Below, piece after piece: positions 32,697-37,758 of a DNA stretch of 37,758 nt. The stretch covers positions 1-37,758 of the forward strand of contig JAGZUC010000019.1 of NCBI GenBank assembly GCA_018380195.1. Reading direction: 5' to 3'. A model generated the notes under the pieces. That model saw nothing but the letters and a program-made list of their open reading frames with translations. It did no database searches and was not told where the DNA came from. This stretch comes from Collinsella sp. GTDB taxonomy: Bacteria; Actinomycetota; Coriobacteriia; Coriobacteriales; Coriobacteriaceae. The position numbers and the translations under genes were made by a program. The stretch's first letter is position 1. Each line of letters starts with the position of its first letter.

Positions 32697-33632
32697 CTAT
32701 GCGTCCGCGTGAACAAGCAGGCAGCGGAGCGTACCGGAGCAACCCTCGTAGGGGCGTTTGCCGGCGCCGTAGCCGACGGCTTTGATGCGGTAGCGGGCCG
32801 GTAGGTGCTCGGACGTGTGCAGTGCGGCGACGATGGCGGCGCCCGTGGGCGTCACGAGCTCGCCGGCGACCGGTGCGGGCGTGAGGGCGATATTGCCTGC
32901 TTGGCATAGGTTGACGACGGCGGGCACCGGGATGGGCATAAGGCCGTGGGCACAGTGGATGGTGCCGTGACCCTCGGAGAGCGACTCGACGACAATGTCC
33001 TCGATACCCAGGTCATCGAGACAGATGGCGACCGAGCAGATGTCGACGATGGAGTCGATGGCGCCTACCTCGTGGAACATGACGGTCTCGGGCGTTTTGC
33101 CGTGGGCCTTGGCCTCGGCGGCGGCGAGCGCGGTAAAGATGGCGAGCGCGCGGCGCTTGGCGCCATCGCTTAACTGCGAGCCATCGATGATGGCGGTGAC
33201 ATCCGCCAAAGAACGGTGGTGATGGTGGTGGGTGTGGTGATGATCTTCGTGCTCATGGGCGTGGCCCTCATGGTCGTGCTCATGGCAGTGCTCGTGTTCG
33301 TGCCCGCCATGATCATGATGGTGATGCTCATGCTCATGCCCGTGCCCGTGCTCGTGCGTGTGCTCGACAGCTGTTTCGTTGCCGTAGAGCCAGGCCATAT
33401 CGTGGTCGTGGTTCTCGAGTCCCTCTGCAAGCTGGACGTCGAAATCGCAGGCGTCGATGCCATGCTTGTTTGCACGCGTGACGGCGATCGTAAAGCCGTC
33501 GACCGGCAGTGTGGCGAGCTGTTCGCGCAGGTGCTCCTCGCTGGCGCCCAGATCGAGCAGGGCCGCGACGGTCATATCGCCGCTGATGCCTGAAGTGCCG
33601 TCGATGATAAGCGTGTGCTGATGATTGGACAT
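32697..33632 (-). CDS. larC: LarC N-terminal part (LarC1), nickel-pincer cofactor biosynthesis
   Basis: This 311-residue protein corresponds to LarC, the CTP-dependent enzyme that inserts nickel into the pincer nucleotide. The N-terminus LIIDGTSGISGDMTVAALLDLGA and MFHEVGAIDSIVDI are characteristic. Residues 91-139 form a metal-binding stretch with 28 histidines in 49 residues, longer than in the lactobacillus protein as I recall it. The sequence stops at GYGAGKRPYEGCSGTLRCLLVHADA, where LarC1 normally joins the C-terminal LarC2 domain. No LarC2 sequence follows; tetR starts two bases on. In L. plantarum LarC1 and LarC2 are joined by a programmed frameshift, but here the following frame is clearly the regulator. 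ATG 33632 has AAGGAG upstream; larB ends 10 bases before. Confidence 0.92.
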   Translation of the reverse strand: MSNHQHTLIIDGTSGISGDMTVAALLDLGASEEHLREQLATLPVDGFTIAVTRANKHGIDACDFDVQLAEGLENHDHDMAWLYGNETAVEHTHEHGHGHEHEHHHHDHGGHEHEHCHEHDHEGHAHEHEDHHHTHHHHHRSLADVTAIIDGSQLSDGAKRRALAIFTALAAAEAKAHGKTPETVMFHEVGAIDSIVDICSVAICLDDLGIEDIVVESLSEGHGTIHCAHGLMPIPVPAVVNLCQAGNIALTPAPVAGELVTPTGAAIVAALHTSEHLPARYRIKAVGYGAGKRPYEGCSGTLRCLLVHADA

Positions 33633-33642
33633 GGAATGCTCC

Positions 33643-34425
33643 TTAGCGGGCGCGGGGTGTGCCGGCGCTCAGATGATTGATAAGACTTGCCTGGTAGGCG
33701 GCACCGAAGCCGTTGTCGATATTGACGACCGAAACGCCGCTGGCGCAGGAGTTGAGCATGGCGAGCAGCGCGGCTACGCCACCAAAACTCGCGCCGTAGC
33801 CCACGCTGGTGGGAACGGCGATGACCGGACAGCTCACCAGACCGCCGATAACGCTCGCCAATGCGCCCTCCATGCCGGCGATGGCGATGACCACCTGCGC
33901 CTGAGCAAGTTCCTCGGCATGCGCGAGCAGGCGGTGCAGGCCGGCGACACCTACGTCGTAGAGGCGGTCGACCTCGTTGCCATAGAACTCGGCCGTCAGT
34001 GCCGCCTCTTCGGCGACGGGCAGGTCGCTCGTGCCGGCGCAGGCGACGACGATGCGTCCGTTGCCGGTAGGGGAGGGCTTGCCGCCCACGAGGGCGAGCT
34101 GTGCGTCCGGGACATATCCCAGGTCGATGCCGTTGTCGAGGAGCTCCGAGGTACGGGCCGCTTTTTCGCTGTCCAGGCGCGTGACCAGGATGCGCTCCTG
34201 GCCGGCATCGCGCAGCGCCTCGATAATGGCGGCAATCTGCTCGGCGGTTTTACCGGCACCGTAGACAACCTCGCCGGCTCCCTGGCGTACCCCGCGTGAA
34301 AGATCGAGCTGCGCAAAACCCAGATCGGCGGTTGGCGCCGTCTGGATGCGCGTGAGGGCATCGGCTGGCATAATGCTTCCGTCTGCCACGTCACTTAGCA
34401 ATTGCTCAAGATCTCGTTTGTCCAT
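33643..34425 (-). CDS. larB: LarB, pyridinium-3,5-biscarboxylic acid mononucleotide synthase
   Basis: This 260-residue enzyme carries out the first step of nickel-pincer synthesis: carboxylation and hydrolysis of nicotinic acid adenine dinucleotide. Its C-terminal half is PurE-like: VACAGTSDLPVAEEAALTAEF, IAIAGMEGALASVIGGLVSCPVIAVPTSVGYG, and LNSCASGVSVVNIDNGFGA with the conserved Cys at 227. ATG 34425 follows AAGGGA by 6 bases; an upstream in-frame start lacks a site. It heads the operon larB-larC-tetR, behind a promoter region with two strong palindromes. Confidence 0.95.
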   Translation of the reverse strand: MDKRDLEQLLSDVADGSIMPADALTRIQTAPTADLGFAQLDLSRGVRQGAGEVVYGAGKTAEQIAAIIEALRDAGQERILVTRLDSEKAARTSELLDNGIDLGYVPDAQLALVGGKPSPTGNGRIVVACAGTSDLPVAEEAALTAEFYGNEVDRLYDVGVAGLHRLLAHAEELAQAQVVIAIAGMEGALASVIGGLVSCPVIAVPTSVGYGASFGGVAALLAMLNSCASGVSVVNIDNGFGAAYQASLINHLSAGTPRAR

Positions 34426-34469
34426 ATAAGTTCCCTTCGACGCAGAAAAGTTTAGCACGCGAAGGGTTG

Positions 34470-34517
34470 TTTCCGAACATTAGAGCATAATTGTTCGGAA
34501 ATCTGACATGTCAGATT
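34470..34517 (-). promoter_or_regulatory. Two palindromic operators at the larB promoter
   Basis: TTTCCGAACA (34470-34479) and TGTTCGGAAA (34492-34501) are perfect 10-bp inverted repeats. Immediately beside them AATCTGACATGTCAGATT (34500-34517) is a perfect 18-bp palindrome. On the minus strand a promoter with CTGACA and TTATGC would overlap both. They are good candidates for TetR and a second regulator. Confidence 0.6.
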
Positions 34518-34541
34518 AGATGAAGTTGTGAGGCAAACTGA

Positions 34542-35177
34542 CTAGTCGCGCAGGATGATGTCCATGGCGAGCATCAGGTTGCGCTCGTCGATGGCAAACG
34601 GGGCGGCTTCGCGCGTCTTGGGCTTGGCACAAAACGCGATGCCCGTGCCCGCGGCCTGAATCATAGGGATATCGTTTGCCCCGTCGCCGATCGCGACGGT
34701 GTGGGCCATATCGACACCGCACTCGACTGCCCAATCCAGCAGCCGGATGAGCTTGGATTCCTTGGTCACGATGTCTGCCGCCAGCTTACCGGTGAGCTTG
34801 CCGTCCACGACCTCTAGGCGGTTAGCCAGGCAAAAATCGATGCCCGCGGCGGCCACGATCTTGTCGGCCACCTCATGGAAGCCGCCGCTTACCACGCCGA
34901 CCTTCCAGCCCTTGCTGTGCGCTGAGCGCACAAGCTCCAGCGCGCCAGGAGTAAACGTCACGCGCTCAAAGGTACGCTCGAACACACTCTCGTCCAAGCC
35001 GGCAAGCAGCCCCACGCGCTCCTCGAGCGCCTGCTTAAAGTCCAGTTCGCCGCGCATGGCGCGCTCAGTGATCTTCGCCACTTGCTCGCCTACGCCGGCC
35101 TCCTCGCCCAACAGGTCGATGACCTCCTGGTTGATGAGCGTGGAGTCGATATCCATAACGATGAGGCGTGCAGTCAT
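34542..35177 (-). CDS. serB: Phosphoserine phosphatase (HAD family)
   Basis: This 211-residue enzyme performs the last step of serine synthesis, hydrolysing phosphoserine. HAD motifs: MDIDSTLI (D9 nucleophile, D11), VVSGGFHEVA, K in VTKESK, and GDGANDIPMI. The layout DIDSTLINQEVID and the length fit SerB without an N-terminal ACT domain. ATG 35177 follows GGAAAGG; a longer open frame exists upstream but lacks a site. It is upstream of larB on the same strand, 116 bases away, with lar operators between, so it is probably a separate transcript. Confidence 0.92.
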   Translation of the reverse strand: MTARLIVMDIDSTLINQEVIDLLGEEAGVGEQVAKITERAMRGELDFKQALEERVGLLAGLDESVFERTFERVTFTPGALELVRSAHSKGWKVGVVSGGFHEVADKIVAAAGIDFCLANRLEVVDGKLTGKLAADIVTKESKLIRLLDWAVECGVDMAHTVAIGDGANDIPMIQAAGTGIAFCAKPKTREAAPFAIDERNLMLAMDIILRD

Positions 35178-35322
35178 GGCGGGCCTTTCCGAGTGCAGTT
35201 GTATTGGGGCACATTGTCGCACGTGGCGCGCCTTGGCGACGGCCGCGGTGCGTCAATTGTTTCGTCTCCGTCAAGTCTTTGGGCAAGAGCTACTTTTTCG
35301 CGGCACATCGACGCGGGTGAGA

Positions 35323-35433
35323 TAAGATAGAACGCCATGTCCGGCTGCGCGGTTTACGCAGGCTGGGCAAATCTGTACGACGCCGCCCGGAACGACACGG
35401 GGCGGCACAGATCCATAAAGGAGGATCACTGGT
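35323..35433 (+). promoter_or_regulatory. aspS promoter and structured leader
   Basis: TAAGAT (35323-35328) may be a -10 box. The leader folds: CTGCG/CGCAG (35345-35361), then ATCTGT (35371-35376) with ACAGAT (35407-35412) enclosing GCCGCCC (35382-35388) with GGGCGGC (35400-35406). GATCC and GGATC flank the AAGGAGG ribosome site. There is no T run. An ATG at 35337, close to the expected transcript start, opens a 39-codon frame overlapping the aspS start. Confidence 0.45.
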
Positions 35434-37221
35434 ATGAGCCAGACCCGTCCCATTGACGAGCATTCCATGCACACCCGTACTTGCGGCGAGCTTCGCTTCG
35501 AGAACGTGGGCGAAGAGGTCACCCTCACCGGTTGGGTGAGCCGTCGCCGCGACCACGGCGGCCTTATCTTCTGCGACCTTCGCGACCGCGAGGGCATCAC
35601 GCAGCTCACCTTCGACCCCGAGCACTCCGACGGCGATGCCTTTAAGATCGCCGAGACCATGCGTCCCGAGTGGCCCATCAAGATCCACGGCGTCGTGCGC
35701 GCCCGTGGCGAGGAGACCACCAACACCAAGCTCGCGACCGGCGAGATCGAGGTCCTGACCGATCACGCCGAGGTGCTCAACACGTCCGTCACTCCGCCGT
35801 TCCAGATCGAGGACGGCATCGAGACCAGCGAGGACACCCGTCTGCGCTATCGCTATCTGGACCTCCGTCGTCCCGAGATGATGGCCAACCTCAAGCTGCG
35901 CTCCGACTTTACCTTTGCCATTCGCGAGGCGCTGCACAACCGTGAGTTCATGGAGGTCGAGACGCCCTCCCTGTTCAAGTCCACGCCCGAGGGCGCTCGC
36001 GACTTCATCGTTCCCAGCCGTATTCAGCCGGGCAACTTCTACGCCCTGCCGCAGTCCCCGCAGCTCCTGAAGCAGCTGCTCATGGTCGGTGGCGTCGAGC
36101 GTTACTACCAGGTTGCCAAGTGCTTCCGCGACGAGGACCTGCGTGCCGACCGTCAGCCCGAGTTCACCCAGGTCGATATCGAGATGTCCTTCGTGGACCA
36201 GAACGATGTCATGAGCGCGCTCGAAGAGGTCCTGGCCGACGCCTTCGGCCGCATGGGCGTCGAGATGCCCACGCCGCTGCGCCGCATGGACTACTGGGAG
36301 GCCATGGACACCTATGGCTCCGACAAGCCCGATACTCGCTATGGCATGCACCTGGTCGACCTGACCGACATCTTTGCCAACTCCAAGTTCAAGGTCTTTG
36401 CGACTGCCGCAAACGAGGAGGGCTCTGTCGTCAAGGCCATCAACGCCAAGGGCGCCGGTGCCTGGGCACGTGCCAAGATCGACAAGCTCGCCGGCGTGGC
36501 CTCCACGTTTGGCGCCAAGGGCCTGGCCTGGATCGCCTTCCGCGAGGACGGCTCCATCAACAGCCCCATCGTCAAGTTCTTCTCGGACGAGGAGATGGCG
36601 GCTCTGCGCGAGCGCATGGACGTCGAGCCTGGCGACCTTGTGATGTTCGCCGCCGGCCCGCGCCTGCTCTCTGACGAGATCCTGGGCGGCATGCGTTCCC
36701 ACATGGCCAACGCGCTCGAGATCAAGCGCGAGGGCCACGACTTCCTGTGGGTCGTCAACTTCCCGCTGTTCCACTGGGATGAGGACCGCAAGGCTTACGC
36801 TGCCGAGCACCAGCCCTTCACTCTGCCGACCGAGACCGACATCGCCAAGATCGAGGCCGACCCGTTGGCAGCCGGCTCCTGCACCTACGACTTTGTCATG
36901 GACGGCTTTGAGGCCGGTGGCGGCGGTATGCGTATCCACAACGCCGAGATGCAGATGTCCATGCTCAAGCTTCTGGGCTTTACCGAGGAGCGCGCCGAGT
37001 CTCAGTTTGGCTTCCTCATGGAGGCGCTCAAGTTTGGTGCACCCCCGATGGGCGGTTTCGCTCTGGGCCTGGATCGCGTGTGCATGCTGCTCACCGGTTC
37101 CGACTCCATCCGCGACGTCATGGCGTTCCCCAAGACGGCCAGCGGCTCCGACCTTATGTCGGGCGCCCCGAGTGCCGTTAGTGGCGCCCAGCTCAAGGAC
37201 GTCAGCCTGCGCCTGATGTAG
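35434..37221 (+). CDS. aspS: Aspartyl-tRNA synthetase (bacterial type)
   Basis: This 595-residue class II synthetase charges tRNA-Asp. It has an N-terminal OB-fold anticodon-binding domain (GWVSRRRDHGGLIFCDLRDR), motif 2 KCFRDEDLRADRQPEFTQVD, the bacterial GAD insertion (residues ~290-420), and motif 3 GGFALGLDRVCMLLTGSDSIRDVMAFPK. The length and GAD domain mark it as bacterial type. Whether it is discriminating or also charges tRNA-Asn cannot be read here. ATG 35434 follows AAGGAGG by 9 bases. A strong terminator follows. Confidence 0.97.
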   Translation: MSQTRPIDEHSMHTRTCGELRFENVGEEVTLTGWVSRRRDHGGLIFCDLRDREGITQLTFDPEHSDGDAFKIAETMRPEWPIKIHGVVRARGEETTNTKLATGEIEVLTDHAEVLNTSVTPPFQIEDGIETSEDTRLRYRYLDLRRPEMMANLKLRSDFTFAIREALHNREFMEVETPSLFKSTPEGARDFIVPSRIQPGNFYALPQSPQLLKQLLMVGGVERYYQVAKCFRDEDLRADRQPEFTQVDIEMSFVDQNDVMSALEEVLADAFGRMGVEMPTPLRRMDYWEAMDTYGSDKPDTRYGMHLVDLTDIFANSKFKVFATAANEEGSVVKAINAKGAGAWARAKIDKLAGVASTFGAKGLAWIAFREDGSINSPIVKFFSDEEMAALRERMDVEPGDLVMFAAGPRLLSDEILGGMRSHMANALEIKREGHDFLWVVNFPLFHWDEDRKAYAAEHQPFTLPTETDIAKIEADPLAAGSCTYDFVMDGFEAGGGGMRIHNAEMQMSMLKLLGFTEERAESQFGFLMEALKFGAPPMGGFALGLDRVCMLLTGSDSIRDVMAFPKTASGSDLMSGAPSAVSGAQLKDVSLRLM

Positions 37222-37244
37222 GCGACCGGCTACATATTGCCCGT

Positions 37245-37279
37245 AACGAGGGAAGGACATGTGCCTTCCCTCGTTTTTT
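37245..37279 (+). terminator. Terminator of aspS
   Basis: AACGAGGGAAGG (37245-37256) pairs perfectly with CCTTCCCTCGTT (37264-37275), followed by TTTT. Confidence 0.9.
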
Positions 37280-37365
37280 GTGGAACGGGGGTGCGCCGGT
37301 AACGTACAATAACTACCACGTGGCTGGGTTTTGCCGGCCGAATGTGCGATGTCGTGGGAGGGGAC

Positions 37366-37614
37366 ATGGTCGAGTTTACAAAGACGATTAAAGATCCGTT
37401 GGGACTACATGCCCGCCCGGTTGCGCTGCTCTATGACATCATTGCCAAGCATCGTAGTGACGTGTCAGTCAGTATCGGCGACCGCCACACGGATGGCCGC
37501 GATGTCATGGGGCTCATGGCCCTCTATGGTGAGTGCGGAGAGAACGTCGTCTTTCGTGTTTCGGGCGTGGATGAGGCCTCCTGTGTCACATCGATCAGAA
37601 ATCTCTCGCTCTAG
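37366..37614 (+). CDS. HPr-family phosphocarrier protein with Asp at position 46
   Basis: This 82-residue protein has the HPr fold pattern with active-site H15 in DPLGLHARPV, the residue phosphorylated by enzyme I in the PTS. At position 46, where Gram-positive HPr carries the regulatory Ser phosphorylated by HPr kinase, it has Asp (GRDVMGLMAL). The Met-Gly-Leu-Met that follows is conserved. It may behave as a permanently phosphoserine-like form. ATG 37366 follows GGAGGGG; an upstream in-frame ATG at 37342 is less likely. No enzyme I gene is adjacent, and flanking terminators make it monocistronic. Confidence 0.92.
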   Translation: MVEFTKTIKDPLGLHARPVALLYDIIAKHRSDVSVSIGDRHTDGRDVMGLMALYGECGENVVFRVSGVDEASCVTSIRNLSL

Positions 37615-37623
37615 GCATGATAG

Positions 37624-37659
37624 GGCGCGGTAAAGGATGGTCCTTTGCCGCGCCTTTTT
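37624..37659 (+). terminator. Terminator of the HPr gene
   Basis: GGCGCGGTAAAGGA pairs with TCCTTTGCCGCGCC around TGG, followed by TTTTT; it starts 9 bases after the stop codon. Confidence 0.9.
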
Positions 37660-37667
37660 GTTCAAGA

Positions 37668-37758
37668 CTTTAGTCTGCTGGCCGCGCAGCGGCCAGCTTT
37701 AAACCACCCGCTACGCGGGTGGAGACAAACGGCTTTACAAAGCCACCCCTCCGACCGA
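37668..37758. mobile_element. Hairpin array resembling the end of an IS200/IS605-type element (cut by the window edge)
   Basis: Three perfect hairpins follow one another: GCTGGCCGC-GCA-GCGGCCAGC (37677-37697), CCACCCGC-TAC-GCGGGTGG (37704-37722), and GGCTTT-AC-AAAGCC (37731-37744). Short 3-base loops and subterminal hairpins of this kind are typical of the ends recognised by Y1 transposases of the IS200/IS605 family or by REP-associated transposases. No transposase is visible before the window ends. The family assignment is by recall of similar ends, not by a search. Confidence 0.45.

Noticed and set aside
33216..33593. Val/Met-rich frame that looks like a membrane protein
   Set aside because: It is the reverse strand of the histidine-rich repeat in larC; CAT/CAC codons read as ATG/GTG in reverse.
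35338..35433. T-box riboswitch upstream of aspS
   Set aside because: There is a structured leader, but no T-box consensus and no terminator/antiterminator arrangement.

Overview
The window looks like a chromosomal segment of a GC-rich Coriobacteriia member, most likely Collinsella or a close relative. This is inferred from codon and GC usage, the gene content, and the style of the intergenic repeats; no database was searched. Almost all genes are intact housekeeping or membrane-related genes, and no prophage, CRISPR array or complete transposon is visible.

Layout. 1-245 holds a tandemly repeated tRNA-3'-end unit whose parent tRNA lies just outside the window. 347-2788 is a large unknown TPR-like protein, followed by tRNA-Ser(GCU), which carries a second copy of the same kind of tRNA-associated repeat. 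3296-9994 is an envelope and signalling block: a D,D-carboxypeptidase divergent from a VanR/VanS-like two-component system, then pstB with a PhoB/PhoR-like pair. 10190-12254 is a CpsC/CpsD/CpsB tyrosine-phosphorylation triad without glycosyltransferases. A GNAT acetyltransferase, htpG, and two tandem YhgE/Pip membrane proteins follow. 20525-24347 has a DMT exporter, an M20 amidohydrolase and an OFA-like MFS transporter. 24652-29036 holds hisS and ppc. 29790-34425 is a lactate racemase locus: larA and a MIP channel on the plus strand, converging on a minus-strand operon larB-larC-tetR. serB, aspS and an HPr-like protein follow, and the window ends in hairpins that resemble the end of an IS200/IS605-type element.

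How the genes work together. LarB and LarC make the nickel-pincer cofactor used by LarA, and the MIP channel probably moves lactic acid. PEP carboxylase, HPr and lactate racemase point to fermentative carbon metabolism. The VanRS-like and PhoBR-like systems, carboxypeptidase, CpsBCD and YhgE proteins form an envelope-centred block.

The most striking material is intergenic. Several families of long, almost perfect inverted repeats lie at gene ends, with at least two copies of each family in this window. Two 127-bp copies (29058-29184 and 31873-31999) flank the larA-channel pair. They differ at 23 positions, and every difference preserves pairing: 11 are compensated base pairs and one is an A-U to G-U change. 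A second family is a pair of hairpins at 24383-24592 with a conserved 30-nt core and different arms. A third is a ~100-bp core with covarying hairpins, inserted between duplicated tRNA 3' ends. Together they suggest an undescribed class of structured, probably mobile, intergenic element.
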